Counted from the stretch's first letter, positions 1-12,338 are shown. The stretch: 64,000 nucleotides of DNA from Vicia villosa (GCF_029867415.1 NW_026705786.1:186001-250000), one strand, 5' to 3'. Numbers and translations are program-made. Notes: generated from the sequence alone by a model not told the origin.

Positions 1-370
1 CGTACGTTAGGCTGAAGGATGGATCGTATGTTAGACCAGGTTCCCTGTGTTGATAGTTGTCAGAATACACCGTACGTCAGGTTGTATTCTAGGATGAGTC
101 ATACGCTAGACTAAATCCTTAGTATTGAAAAGTAACAGAATGAGTCGTGCGTTAGGCTGAACTTGGATGAGTCGTATGGTAGACTGGATCAACTGTTTTG
201 AGGAGTATCAGAATGAGCCATACGTTATACTGCCAAGGATGGGTCGTATGTTAGACCGAATCGAATGTATTGATAACTCTGAATAAGCCATACTTTAGGC
301 TACTAAGGATGGGTCGTACGTTAGACTGAATCCAATAATTGTCAGAATGAGCCGTACGTTAGGCTTTGCC
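1..370 (-). repeat. Hairpin minisatellite in the 3' region of element A
   Basis: About ten imperfect units carry an inverted repeat around an 8-base loop of the type GTACGTTA. On the plus strand the arms include AGTC/GACT (97-112 and near 170-185), GGTC/GACC (242-257), AGCC/GGCT (near 286-301 and 349-364) and a long version GAATACACC/GGTTGTATTC (63-89, one bulge). Several units add an outer GGAT/ATCC pair, as at 92-119. The array continues beyond the left edge. It lies 3' of integrase, where Ogre elements are known to carry hypervariable tandem repeats. Confidence 0.8.
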
Positions 371-1549
371 TTGAATGAATTTCAGATTTGAGTTGTTGCT
401 TTGATTATCTCTATAATGTACCTGTAAGATAACATTCACTTGGTAGCAATGTCAGTTTTATGCAATGTTTATGATGCATGTAATGAATGAGATGAAGTTC
501 TCAAAATAAATGAGGAACTTTGTATGTTGTGTATGAATTAGAAATGTATGTAATGAATAGGAAGTATGTATGATGTATGATTATGATTTATGCTGCGTGG
601 AGTATTTCAGAGAGCTTGAAGCTCTGTAGTAATGGGATCCTGATGCCCGATCTTGTATTGAAGATGTACAGCTGGAGATTTATGATTTCTGCTTGGGGAT
701 GAAAGCGATTTGAATGATTGATCTTGATACACCCTGACTGGGGATAAGAGAGATGAATAACCCTGTTTGGAGAAGACAAAGTGTCGGGGAACTGGCAGTG
801 CCGAAGATGTAAACTTCGTCGGGGAATTGAATCTCTGTTGGGAAGAGAACTTTTAATGATTACTCCGTGGGGATCCCTCCAGGCTATTGACTCTGAGGGA
901 GAACTTCTGGATTACTTAGACATTTTCTAATTGCCTTTCCTGTCTTTTACAAATATACAAATATTTTACGAAGATAAATATTAATCATGTTCATATGCAT
1001 ATGTTCATTCAAGATTATCATTCGACGTTTTGCGCATTCGAGAAAGAAATAAATACTCAGGAGAATAGAAAAGAAAATTACTTGTATTAAGGAAGATCCA
1101 TGAATAGGCAAAAAATGATAAGAGAGCAACGTTGTGTGTTTTTTGAAAAAGGTACAAAGTAAAAACAGAAAGAAAGATAGCTATGTGACAATGATCCTAT
1201 TGTGTTTCAATTCTACTATTGCCATTATGTCTTCAAGCATCTCATCCCTTGCTTGTTGGAGAAAGGTGATTGAATTTGTCGGTGCCTTTTGAACTTGATA
1301 TTGGTAATAAAGCTTGAATGATGAGTGATCTAAGACATAGTCGTACGCTTCAATCCTTAACTTTTGCCTAGGCTGCCTTCTCAGGTTATCAGCCTACCAG
1401 GATACCCTTTTTTTCCCAAGTCGCCCTTTCGGGTTTTCAACTTGCCGGGTGTATATTTTTTTATATATATATCCCTAACTTTTGCCCGAACCTTTTTTGG
1501 TTCACCAGGACGCCCTTACTTTTGCCTAGGTACGTCGACCTAGCGGGTC
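371..1549 (-). other. Non-coding 3' region of element A between integrase and the repeat array
   Basis: No ORF with recognisable similarity is present. The stretch 1340-1545 holds degenerate repeats around CTTTTGCC, CGCCC and GGTT/AACC words; 560-900 holds short degenerate units around GGGGA. AT-rich runs occur at 1450-1470. It is read as untranslated 3' sequence of the element. Confidence 0.6.
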
Positions 1550-2032
1550 TTATGCGTAGTATTTTTTGACTATGTCTACATTCACAGGGTGTGGAAAGTC
1601 TTCGCCGTCCATAGTAGTGAGTATCATAGCTCCTCTAGAGAATATCTTCTTGATTACAAATGGTCCCTCATATGTGGGAGTCCACTTGCCCCTAAGATCA
1701 CCCTGTGGTAGAATGATTCGCTTTATTAACAAATCACCAGTCTGGTATGGTTGTTGCTTGACTCTTTTGTTGAATGCCTTGATCATACGTTTCTGATATA
1801 ACTGCCCATGACAAACAGCCGCAAGCCTCTTTTCATCAACCAGGTTTATCTGGTCTAGTCAAGTCTGGATCCATTCATCTTCATCTAACTCTGCATCTTT
1901 CATGATCCTCAGAGATGGAATCTGAACTTCAATCGGTAATATTGCTTCCATGCCATAGACTAGTGAAAATGGGGTAGCCCCGGTTAAAGTACGTGTTGAA
2001 GTGCGGTAACCATGAAGAGCAAATGGTAACAT
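1550..2032 (-). pseudogene. Element A integrase, C-terminal part (broken)
   Basis: The minus-strand frame continues from the integrase core past a stop at 2033. It shows an ALHGYRT-type segment, a region with two neighbouring Asp-Glu-rich patches, and a final 78-codon stretch (1550-1786) that ends in YYA and a stop. That last part, with GPFVIKKIF and a Gly-rich turn, resembles the SH3-like C-terminal DNA-binding part of gypsy integrases. An in-frame TGA lies near 1858 (in W-I-Q-T-stop). It follows the DDE core directly, so it is the same decayed gene. Confidence 0.8.
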
Positions 2033-2830
2033 CTAATGCCAATCCTTATAAGTCACTGTCATCTTCTGTACAATGTTCTTTATATTCTTGTTGGCGGCCT
2101 CCACTGCGCCATTCATCTTTGGTCTGTAAGGAGAAGAGTTGTGGTGCTTGATCTTGAACTGCGTGCAAAGTTCAGTAATCATCTTGTTGTTCAGTTTGGT
2201 ACCATTGTCTGTGATAATCCTTTCAGGGATGCCATACCGACAGATGAGGTTATGCTTAATGAATCGGGCCACCACATTCTTAGTTACAGATGCAAATGAA
2301 GCAGCTTCTACCCATTTGGTGAAGTAATCAATGGCCACAAGAATGAAACGATGTCCATTGGAAGCACTAGGTTTGATTTCCCCGATCATATCAATGCCCC
2401 ACATTGCAAAAGGCCAGGGAGCAGTCAGAACATTTAGTGGAACCGGAGGTATGTGTACTTTGTCAGCATAGATCTGGCATTTGTGACAGGTTCTAGAATG
2501 CTGATGGCAGTCAGTTTCCATAGTGGACCAGTAGTAACCCGCTCTAAGGATCTTTTTAGCCATAGTGTGTCCACTAGAATGAGTTCCAAATATACCGTCA
2601 TGCATGTCTTCCATAATCTCTTCTGCTTCCTTCTTGTTCACACAACGAAGCAGGGTTGAATCATGATTGCGCTTGTATAGGGTACCATTGCTCAGGAATA
2701 ATTTGGAAGAAAACCTTCTTAAGAACTTCTTGTCATTGATAGATGCCCCTTCGGGGTATTCCTGAGCTTCAAGATATCTTTTTACTTCGTAAAACCATGG
2801 TTTTTCTTCAACCACTTCAATAGCTATCTC
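2033..2830 (-). pseudogene. Element A integrase, zinc finger and DDE core
   Basis: The translated minus strand shows an HHCC zinc-binding part (His residues in HDGIFGTHSSGH, then CHKC) followed by a catalytic core. All three acidic residues can be placed: Asp in GIDMIGEI, Asp in ITDNGTK, Glu in NGAVEAANK. Integrases of this family insert the cDNA copy into host DNA. The catalytic triad is kept, but the frame is closed by TAA at 2831 upstream and by a stop at 2033 after the core, so no full enzyme can be made. The first Met of the open part is at about 2815. Confidence 0.9.
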
Positions 2831-3280
2831 TTAACAATATGCCGGTTCATCATGCCTTTCAATAATAACTATAGGGGCATCATTGTCCCATCTGACCTTG
2901 AACATGGATGACATAGTAGCTAATGCATCTGCTAATCGATTCTTTTCTCGGGGAATGAGTTCAAAAGTAATCTCTTCGAAGTAGGTAATTAAAGATAACA
3001 CCAGATCCTTGTAAGGCATGAGATTAGGATGCTTTGTGTCCCATTCTCCCTTGATCTGGCTAATCACTAAAGCTGAATCCCCATATACTTCCAAGAACTT
3101 GATTCTTAAGTCAATAGCAGCTCTGAGACCTAAGATACACGCTTCATACTCAGCCATATTGTTGGTATAGTCAAAACACAGTCTTGCTGTAAATAGAGTG
3201 TGTCCACCTGCTGGAGAGATAATCACAGCGCCAATACCATTACCGAGTGCATTCGAAGCTCCTTCAAAAACATGGTCCAT
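2831..3280 (-). pseudogene. Element A second RNase H domain (aRNase H type)
   Basis: The segment carries FEGASNALGNGIGAV, then NNMAEYEACILGL, YGDSALVISQIKG and NRLADALA, which match the acidic-residue motifs of the additional, plant-type RNase H known from Tat/Ogre elements. It lies between the classical RNase H and integrase, as expected. It is shifted one frame from the upstream RT ORF near 3270 and ends in TAA at 2831, where the polyprotein should continue. RNase H removes the RNA template during reverse transcription. Confidence 0.85.
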
Positions 3281-4640
3281 CGGGATCCTGGTTCAGGTCC
3301 TTCATCCGACCAGGTTGTTCATAATCAGTAACAAGCATAACATCCTCATCTGGAAATTCAAAACTCATAGATTGATAGTCGTCTATAGCTTGCTGGGCCA
3401 AGTGGTCTGCCGACACACTTCCCTTGATTGCTTTATATGTTGTATACTGAATGTCATATTCTGTTAGTATCATTTTCCATCTTACTATTCGTCCGGAGAG
3501 AGCGGGTTTCTCAAACACATACTTGATAGGATCCATTTTGGAGATCAATAAAGTGGTATGGTTCAACATATACTGTCTTAGTCGGCGAGCAGCCCATGCC
3601 AAAGTGCAGCAAGTTTTCTCGAGCAGTGAGTATCTTGTCTCACAATCAGTAAACTTTTTGCTAAGGTAGTATATTGCATGCTCTTTTCGACTAGACTCGT
3701 CATGTTGCACCAGTACACACCCCATTGAATTCTCCAACACTGTTAGGTACATAATTAGAGGTCTTCCTTCAATGGGTGATATCATGATCGGAGGTTCCTG
3801 AAGGTACTTCTTGATTTTGTCAAAAGCTTCTTGACATTGGTCATTCCATTTCACTGCTTGATCTTTCCTCAGTAACTTGAAGATTGGCTCACAAGTTGCG
3901 GTCAGATGGGAAATAAACCTGGCAATGTAATTCAAGCGTCCCAAGAATCCTCTAACTTCTTTCTCATTCCGTGGAGCCGGCATCTCTTGTATGGCTTTTA
4001 CTTTTGAAGGGTCGACTTCAATACCTTTACTGCTAACAACGAATCCTAGTAGCTTACCAGACCTCACCCCAAAAGTACACTTGTTTGGGTTCAGTCTCAA
4101 CTTGTATTTTTTCAACCTATCAAACAATTTCTGCAGGTGGACCAGATGTTCTTCTCTAGTGTTGGATTTCGCAATCATCTCATCAACATAGACCTCTATT
4201 TCTTTGTGAATCATATCATGGAATAGTGCTACCATTGCACTCTGATACGTTTCCCCTGCATTCTTCAACCCAAACGGCATGACTTTGTAACAAAAGGTAC
4301 CCCAAGGAGTAGTGAAATTTGTCTTTTCCATATCTTCGGGTGCCATCTTAATCTGGTTATAACCTGAGAAACCATCCACGAAGGAAAACACTTTGCATTG
4401 CACAGTACTATCAACTAGGATATCAATATGTGGTAGGGGAAAATCATCCTTGGGACTTGCTCGATTAAAATCTCTGTAATCTACACACATTCTGACCTTT
4501 CCGTCTTTTTTAGGTACCAGGACTATATTAGCAATCCATGGTGGATAGCTCACAACCTTCAGGAAACCGGCATTGAACTGTTTCTCAACCTCTTCCTTAA
4601 TTTTCTGAGCCATGTCACGCCTGCTCCTTCGTAACTTCTA
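3264..4640 (-). pseudogene. Element A reverse transcriptase and RNase H
   Basis: The open frame of about 449 codons contains the RT palm motifs VPKKDGKVRMCVDYRDFN, SFVDGFSGYNQI and MPFGLKNAGETYQ, then the connection and RNase H region (MGCVLVQHD, YSLLEKTC). The catalytic box reads YVDEMIAKS where the family normally has YVDD, so one of the paired catalytic aspartates is Glu. GETYQ replaces the usual GATYQ. The frame begins after an in-frame TAG at 4638-4640 and ends in a frameshift near 3270. These changes indicate a dead enzyme. Confidence 0.95.
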
Positions 4641-4985
4641 CTTAACCGGAGGACTGTTTTCTTTGATAGGTAGACAGTGAACCACAATATTAGTATCGAG
4701 CCTAGGCATGTCTTCGTAAGACCAAGAAAATATCCCAACATTGTCTCGTAGCATCCGGATCAATCTCTGTTTGACGCCTTCCTCTAGCTCAGCCCCTATC
4801 ATGATTTCTTTCTTTTCTTCGTCGGTACCTATATTCACAACCTCAATTGGCTCTTCATGCGGCTGTATAGTCTTTTCTTCTGCTCTAGCAATCTAGCAAG
4901 TTCTCTAGGCACTTCACAATCTACTTCAACTTCGTCCTCAGCTTGGTAGATCGAATTTTTAAAGTCATAGTTGGCAATAGCAGAG
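4638..4985 (-). pseudogene. Element A start of the RT exon (N-terminal pol segment)
   Basis: Minus-strand translation gives an acidic region (QAEDEVEVDCEVPRELARLL) followed, after a one-base frameshift near 4885, by IGTDEEKKEIMIGAELEE and NVGIFSWSYEDMP, the segment that precedes RT in Tat elements. It closes with TAG at 4638 in PPVK-stop. The reading continues upstream of the first Met/GTG, so no independent start is proposed. In Ogre this part is joined to the gag-protease exon by splicing. Confidence 0.8.
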
Positions 4986-5162
4986 TCGTTATCAATGGGA
5001 TCCAGAGTGGATATGGATCTGTAGTGTATTATGTGGGTGTGTGTAAGAACACATGGCTATTTTGAAAAATAAGAACACACGGCTTTAAAGTTTATTGTTT
5101 ATTGAAATACAGAAAATAAAACTGGTAAAACATACGCAAAACAAAAAGTAGAAATGGCAATT
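4986..5162 (-). other. Probable Ogre intron between protease and RT
   Basis: Between the stop that closes the protease frame (in SISYSQE-stop, about 5163) and the start of the RT-side reading frame lies a T-rich, stop-rich stretch with no pol similarity. Ogre elements are known to have a spliced intron at this position. I cannot fix the donor and acceptor bases by eye. Confidence 0.5.
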
Positions 5163-5946
5163 ACTCCTGACTATAGGAGATAGAGACAATGTCTCCAGTC
5201 TTCCAGTTGTCCAGCCCTTTGTCAGGATTAGGAAAGATCCACTTGTCAAAGCTGCAATCATTTTCATCTTCTCCTATGGCATTGACCTCTTTGCTGATGA
5301 AACGATATTTCAAACCTTCTAGACGAGAGTGTTGTTGTCCATTCTAATCTTTAATAGTGCAGCATAAACCCCATTTGTTGGATTTGTAAGGAATATCAGG
5401 GAGTTTCCCCCAGATAGTGCAACCACCTTCTTCGACCACAGCCCTAGCATCTTTCAGAGAAGCCATTGTAGGAGGAATTCTGGTGACTTTAGGAACAGTG
5501 TGAACAGACTTAGCCTTAGGAGCCACTTGAGGGACCAACTCGAATGCCTGACAGGGAGATTCAAAAGCTTCTCCAGTAAACTCAACATACTTGGTCTCAT
5601 CTATGAAGCTCACCACGTATTCTTCCTCACCATACACAATGACGATCTTGCCTTTCGCCGGGTATTTCAGTTTTTGATGTAGAGTTGAAGTCACGGCATT
5701 TTCCCCATGTATCCAAGGGCGCCCAAGCAGACAAGAATAAGCGGGATGGATGTCCATCACATAGAACACAGTGTTGAAAGTCTGAGAGCCTACTCTGATT
5801 GGGAGCTCAACTTCGCCATATACCGTACTTATCGAACCATCGAAGGCTTTTACTATCACATCACTGGATTTCACCACGATTCCATTGGGGTTGAGTTTGT
5901 CCAATACCATCTTAGGTAGAACATTCAGAGACGAACCATTGTCAAC
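5163..5946 (-). pseudogene. Element A aspartic protease and linker
   Basis: The reading frame runs from the protease active site VDNGSSLNVLP (DNGSS replaces the DTGSS of other families and is usual in Tat/Ogre) through VYGEVELPIRVGSQTFN and YSCLLGRPWIH, the flap and C-terminal protease motifs, to a linker ending SISYSQE-stop. It is interrupted by TAA at 5947-5949, directly before the active-site Asp, and by another stop at about 5344. The protease normally cuts the Gag-Pol precursor. Confidence 0.9.
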
Positions 5947-7081
5947 TTATACATGGGCCAAAGTGGTGCCCCCACATTCAATTGATATGTGCAGAGCCTT
6001 GTTATGATTATTTCCACTGGGACTCAAATCAGCATCCGAAAACCCAAAGTAATTGTCTGTCATCAGATTGGCAATACAATTCTCAAGTTGAGTGACAAAA
6101 ATCTCTTGTGGCACATGGGCAGCCTCTAGAAACTTCATCATAGCTTTAGCGTGAGTCTTGGAACAACTTAGGAGTGAGAGTATAGAGATTTTTGAAGGAG
6201 TATGCCCCATCCGTTCAACAATGTCATAATCACTCTTGCGGATGATCTTCAAGAACTCATTTGCTTCTTCAGGAGATGGATTTTCAATAACAATCTCGAC
6301 TGGTGTCTGGATGGGTTCAAGCAACGTCCCTTTACCTCGGGTATCAGCATTCTGATTAGGAATAGGGGTACCAGTAGGTGCAACAGTGTTTGGAGAGATT
6401 TCTGGAGAAAACACTCTTCCGCTTCTTGTTACTTTACTAGTTCCGGCAATATTACCCACATCAGGATTAGTGTCTTCAGCAACCTTATCAACTACAAGTT
6501 CTTGTTTAACTCCTTGAATATAGACCTCGGCACCATAGTTCCAAGGGATAGCCTTATCAGAAGAATACGAAATTGGGCCAGGCTTAGTGATGATCACAAG
6601 AGCCACACGGGGTTCAGCAGAAATCTTGAATGGAGCCTTAGTAGGGATCTTCAACGGAGTTTTGGAAATTACTGATACGTCTTCAATCTTCAAGCCACGG
6701 GAGAAACCTTCGCACAAATTCTCTACAGAAGGGATCTTTTCAAACATGATAGTGCGACGATCCATCCAACCTTGAATTCCTCTTTTCAGATTCTCACAAC
6801 CATTGGATTGGGACGCACAATAATAACAACCCACATCACAACCCCGCCTGTAGCAGCTTTCTCTTGATGATCGGGAGAGGAGTTGACAGATCTCTCACAT
6901 CATGGACATAGACCACATCCATGATAGCATTAATAGTCTTATCGTGTTTTGGCATAGGAGCAGTGATGACATTAGGAGTTTCTGGAGCGTCGAACTCGAT
7001 TTCACCAGCTTCTATCATATCCTGGACTTTGTTTCTCAGTGCCCAACAATTGTCCGCATGGTGTCCAGGAGCATTGGAATG
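5947..7081 (-). pseudogene. Element A gag C-terminal part
   Basis: From the B insertion point, the frame reads the second half of a CCHH-like Gag zinc knuckle (HSNAPG.., NCWALRNKVQ), then MIEAGEIEFDAPETPN, a region with CYYC and RTIMFEKIPSVENL, a proline-rich stretch and a conserved segment that ends in TLAHV before the protease. A stop lies at 6836-6838 and another at 5947. The 5' part of the same gene continues at 24743 beyond element B. The 5-bp duplication ATAAG shows the cut was made in this codon region. Confidence 0.85.
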
Positions 7082-7746
7082 ATAAGTGTCGCTACCGCGA
7101 AAAATGAATCAGAGTCGCCACTAATATATTTATCCCATCGCGGGAAAGGAATACCAGAAAACCTAACTCAGAATAAGAACAAGGTCTTTCGACCAGAGAA
7201 CAGGGCACGGGATTCGGTTACGCAAGGGGAAGGTGCTAGCACCCCTCACGCCCATCGTACTCGATGGTATCCACCTATGTTTGTTTTTAGCTAAAGGGTG
7301 TATATCTATGTCTAAGACCTAAATGCGAATGCATGCAAAATAAACACGGGGAAAAGAAGGAATTATTTACAAGTGTGCTCGCTTAGGCCCCGCGACCCAA
7401 TGCCTACGTATCCCTTACAAGGAATCAGAGCAACCGTAGTTCGGCTCCATAGTTTCCATTTGTTTTGTGTTTTTTAGTTGAACAGCGGTTAAGGTCACAA
7501 TCCACGATGCTCGACCTTTGGAGACTTATACGCCTAGTTTTGGAAAGGACTTAACTTGTTCTTAAGCGCCTAACAAGGCAAAAGAATGAACTTGGGTTTG
7601 TGTTTTTTATGTAACTACATGATGAACAAAACCCAATACAAGGTTTCGCACCACTTCGTCACTTTGTTTTAATTTGAGCCTTTATTAAGTGTTTTAAATG
7701 TTTTTAGTCGGGTATTTTTTAAGGGAATTTACTTTGCGATTAGAAT

Positions 7747-8040
7747 CACATACAATGTATAATGATCGAGAAGCAGATTAGGGAATGAATCCCACTCACT
7801 TCTATCCCATTATATAATGTTCAAGAAACAGATTAGGGAATGAATCCCACTCATTTCTATCCCATTAATTAATGTTTGAGAAACAGATTAGGGAATGAAT
7901 CCCACTCATTTCTCTCCCATTAAGTAGTGACCGAGAAACAGATTAGGGAATGAATCCCACTCATTTCTATGCCACTAAGTGATTGAGAAACAGATTAGGG
8001 AATGAATCCCACTCATTTCTCTATCACTTTCTTAATGTGA
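7747..8040. repeat. Five-unit hairpin repeat in the left B LTR (copy at 20146-20439)
   Basis: Units of about 55-60 bp share the core AGAAACAGATTAGGGAATGAA followed by TCCCACTCATTTCT. Each folds as GGGA/TCCC, AGAAA/TTTCT and an outer pair. The outer arms differ by unit but match: TATAATG/CATTATA, TAATG/CATTA, TTAATG/CATTAA, TAGTG/CACTA and AAGTGAT/ATCACTT. In unit 1 the inner arm is AGAAG with partner CTTCT. Confidence 0.9.
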
Positions 8041-9750
8041 TTCGCATCTCTATTTATTAATGTTTTAATGTTGAAAAAGAAAAAGAATGAACAAAGGGGA
8101 ACTAACCTATCTTCTAATCTAAGTTATTATAATCTACAAATGGCCCTAAGGTTAAGGATAACTATCCTAACCTACCTCAATTCCTCTTAACAAAGAAGGA
8201 AGAGTCTAAGGGAACATGGCAAAAGAATGGAGTTACAACTCCGACAAGATAAGAAGAGAGCCCTAGGGCAGTAGCAAACCAAGGAAATTAGTGTCCTAAA
8301 TCAAACACAAAAGCCATATGGCACTACACGAAAATATTCACAAAGAGTTACCAAAGTATCGCATAAATCGTCACTTAACAATTAGCGAACAAACATCCAT
8401 TAATCAAAACAAAAAGCAAATGAAAACATGAACAAAGCTTAAAGTCAGTAGCAATTAGTTCATTTATGGGTCCAAGACCTTATATCAATCTATGTTAGTC
8501 AATTAACTTGAAACAAACAAAGTTCTAACAAAACTATACAAAACTAGGTCAAAACTAGTTAATAGAATTCAAATTAGGAGTGAAGTTAGAAAGATGTAAT
8601 CAAATGCTATGAGTCAGTAGCTAATGACCTCTAAAAGGTGTCTAAGCAATCACAAAACAAGTCAAGAAGTTTCATACAAAATTATAGGTCATTCGGACAA
8701 ATTATAGTACAATCGTTAACCAAAGGTAAGTTATTTACATGTAAGAAAGGAAATTTAAGCAAAGCATGAAAGTATGACTTAAAATTCACAACTCAGGTCC
8801 TAAAACCTCTTAAACAATCCTAGGGATGTCCTCAAAAAGTATTAAAAGTATTTTACAATTGCATCATCATTTACGGGTAAAAACAAACAACAAACACACG
8901 CAAACACACAATAATCGAACGCTAAAGGAACTAGCCTAAAAATCATACCAAAATTTAGAATCAGGACTTCCTCTTTTATACATGACATTCTACATACCTC
9001 TACTGAATGTACACAAAAAGAAGTGAAAAAAATCAGTTTGCAAGTTATTCAATCAAGCCTAAACGCACAAGGTACCTAAACCGAAACAAAATCGACTACA
9101 CTTTAGAAAATAGTCCATTAAAAATACCAAGATAAGTCCTAAAATTCTTAGAAAAATATTACAATTATCTACACACATTAAACTATCTAAAATATATTTT
9201 TATGGATTTTTTATTTGAAGGAAAACTGGTCAATGAGTCAAAAGTTATGGGAGAAACAATATTGAAAACAAAATCTAAATCTGCCTAGAACTGGGGGTGA
9301 ACTAGCAATTAGCAATGAATTGAATCTATGTGTTAGCGCGTATGGGCCTATTACAGGGGTGTGGAAAACGAAAGAAAAGAGCCCAATTGACAAAACCCAA
9401 TACTCCTTGAGCCATTATTACTTGTTTCGATTTATACTTCCATTTCATGTTGGTATACAGCAAGGTAATAGTATTTCAATTCATTTCATCATCATGCCTT
9501 ACACGATTACATTACATCAGCATATCTATCTTTATTAATCAGCATGTGCCCTTTTATGAGAATCTCTAATTTTCATTACTGCATGTAACATAAAGCATGT
9601 AAAGATGTTATCAATGGGTCACCTTATGAGTAAGTTACTACAAGACAAAACCAGGTGGAGCCAATCACAAGCCACCACCTCACATGCCAAATATTATCAC
9701 AAAGAAACAAAAAGAATAATAATAAGAAACACCCAGCATGCGAGTCACGT

Positions 9751-9774
9751 GAACAGTACCATGGGGTACTGTTC
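9751..9774. promoter_or_regulatory. 10-bp palindrome in the B LTR (copy at about 22150-22173)
   Basis: GAACAGTACC and GGTACTGTTC form perfect arms around ATGG. It sits at the start of the GC-rich block of the LTR. Motifs around TACTGTTC are common in plant LTRs; no function is claimed. Confidence 0.5.
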
Positions 9775-10640
9775 ATCGTCTTCCCCAAACAAATCACCGC
9801 CATCCTCGGCGGCGCCGGCGACGGCCGGTCCCTGAGAACGACAAACGAGACCACCTCCCCCCTTGTTTTTCCGCGTAGATCACAGATCCGGCCTTAGATT
9901 TCTTTAATTCTTTCTCTAACCCACAAACCGAACCAATCTTTATAAACCCTAACATTCAAAGCTTCCCCTAAATCACACAAAATTGATACCAAAACAATCC
10001 TCATGCTACAAGAAACTCAAACACGCAATCCATACACTCATAAGAGGTCCGTATCACGTAAACAGAATATATGCTCAATGAATATGCAACAACTTCAATG
10101 CAAACATGGTGGTCTAAATCCTAACCCAATCCCTGATGACGGGTTCCAGGCCTATATGCTTCTAAAGCAATGAAAAGAGAGCTTACTTGTTTATTCTTGA
10201 TCAAGATTTGAAGAAAAATCTACAGCTGCTTTCCAATCCTTGCTCCTTGAGAATGATGATGACAATTTGCAGTGGAGAATGAGTGGACACTTGAGAAGTG
10301 AACTCAATACTTGCAGCTTAAATGATGAAGAGGATTGCTTCTCTTGAAAGTCATGATCACAAAATGATTATGGATGTGATTGATGAAGATGATGATGATG
10401 CTTTGAAGCTTGTATCAAGTTTCGATTGAAGCCATAAGGGTGATTGAAAGGTGATGAAGATTGTGTGAGAATGAAGATGAAGGTTGATGAGTTTGTTACA
10501 AAATTGTAACAAACTTTGTAGAGAGAGAAAGAAGAGTGATGAGAGAAAAATGGGAGCTTGGAGAGAGTGGAGTGAGAAATCGAAAGGTGAGTGAGAAGAA
10601 AAGAATTCTGAAAAACCGAAACCTCACTTGGTGAAGGGTT

Positions 10641-10650
10641 GGATTATATA
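10641..10650 (-). promoter_or_regulatory. Putative TATA box of the left B LTR
   Basis: The minus strand reads CTATATAATCC, followed downstream by a CT-rich leader (to about 10500) typical of plant transcription starts. The same site is at 23040-23049 in the right LTR, where it would drive the element's genomic RNA. Confidence 0.55.
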
Positions 10651-12338
10651 GTGTGTGTATTGTATTATGGTGTGGCTTGTTGTAGTGTAGTATATTCTTT
10701 TACTAACTTAGTGAACAAGTTGTGATGTTTGTAGTAAGCTTTGGGTGAGCTTTTTACGTGCAGCACTTGTATGGCCGGATTTGGGAAATAGTGAATTGTA
10801 CGCGTGTTATGCCCCTGCATGCTACAAGAGACATACTTCTCTTCCATGGCAAGAACAAAATGCCCATGACCCTGACTTTGCAAGCATGTAGCTCCCTCTC
10901 TACTCCTTTATTTGATTCAGATTCATGCTCAATGTAAAGAAGGCATGGAGGATAAAAGGTTTTATGTTTGAAGTTTCTTGAAATAAGGCCTTGAGGTACA
11001 AACAATATGGTCACAAATATGTTGGATCTTCACTGCATGGGCCTGCATGGATTTGCATGGGTGTGACTTGGAATTGTGCCCTCGTCTTGGTCAGAACAAG
11101 GCTTGGTGAAGTCACAACTTTAGCGCTCTATAAATAGTTCACATCCCAACCAAATTGCGTGATTCTTGACTCAATGGATGGACAACATGGAGATGAAGAG
11201 AACCATAGCAAGTTTGTACTTTGTGAGCTTTTATATTTCTCTAAAATCGACCTCAAAGTCAGCAAGCCACATGCTTGATCATTTGCATGCGCTGGCGAAG
11301 AAGCTGCCTGGAAGCTTGTCTTGACTTAGTGAAATCTTCCAACTTTGAGCCCTTTTATCTCTTGATCCTTGCCCCATATGAAAAAACTCCCAACTACAAT
11401 GTTGTAGAGGGCCACGAGATACACAACTTTGATGTTGGAAAAAAATTGATTTGAGGGTTGGAACTTGGTCAAAAACCTCTTGGAAGTGGCTGCCTTGCTC
11501 ATGATAGTAATGACAAAAAATAAAATAAAATGGTGGGAATGACTCCACCAGGGCTCGAGCACACGCACCAACGCTTCCAGTCAAGTTGCTTTACCATTTG
11601 TGCTGCCCATTCATTCATGTATGCTGTTCCTTTATTAATTAAAGTAGTGAATCTTGTTTCTAAGTGCCCATTTTATTATTTTCTCTATTTCCTTCAAGCC
11701 ATATCTTTTTATACAAGCCTCTAATGAAAAAACTCTCAACTACAAAGTTGTTCCTCACCATGAGAGGAATAATTTTGATGTTGGAAATTTTCCCGAAAAA
11801 TTCATTAACCAGGTATAAACTGTTGATGAAATAGACCGGTCATCCAGTGTCACAACCTTCACAATTTTCTAAGTATGAGAAATTCAATATTTATCATAGC
11901 TTCCAAAAATGGCAATTTTGGCAATCCTTTGATTTTATTTGTTTCTTTTGATTTTTCTTGATCAACTTTCCACCAAATAGTCAATATTATCCAGTTGACT
12001 CTGATTTTGACTAAAAAGTCAACATCTCCCGATTTTCCGATTTCAGATGAATTTCCGATTAATCCGTTTCCAACCCAGTTCTCAATCAACTTTCCAACCA
12101 AAGGGGGTCCAGTGAATGATATTTTGCAAGGCAACCCTATTTCCATATCCACAGTCATCTCCTGATTAAATTTTGACCAAAGATATCTTTCCCACAAAAG
12201 CTCTTTTTTTTCAATGTTGGATGGTAACCATGCTATGGATGAATATAATGGATGAATGGCCTAGATGAGGTATGCACATGAATGTAATATGAAGACCAAT
12301 TGGGGAATAAATAAATGGGCAAATTTTTGGGTGCAACA

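Larger units (their letters stand above)
7087..12338 (-). repeat. Element B 3' LTR (left copy)
   Basis: It begins TGTCGCTACCGCG on the plus strand and ends GTGCAACA at 12338; on the minus strand it reads TGTTGCACCC to GGTAGCGACA. It contains a five-unit hairpin repeat (7747-8040), a GC-rich part near 9750-9900 with a strong palindrome, and a minus-strand TATA box at 10641-10650. Small ORFs inside it are duplicated in the other LTR and show no protein similarity. Confidence 0.95.

Noticed and set aside
9605..9897. Small overlapping ORFs of 76-80 codons, repeated at 22004-22296
   Set aside because: They are present in both LTRs only because the LTRs are copies; no protein similarity and they lie in non-coding LTR sequence.
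11279..11724. ORFs of about 100 codons in the B LTR
   Set aside because: Duplicated in the other LTR, overlapping on both strands, no motifs.
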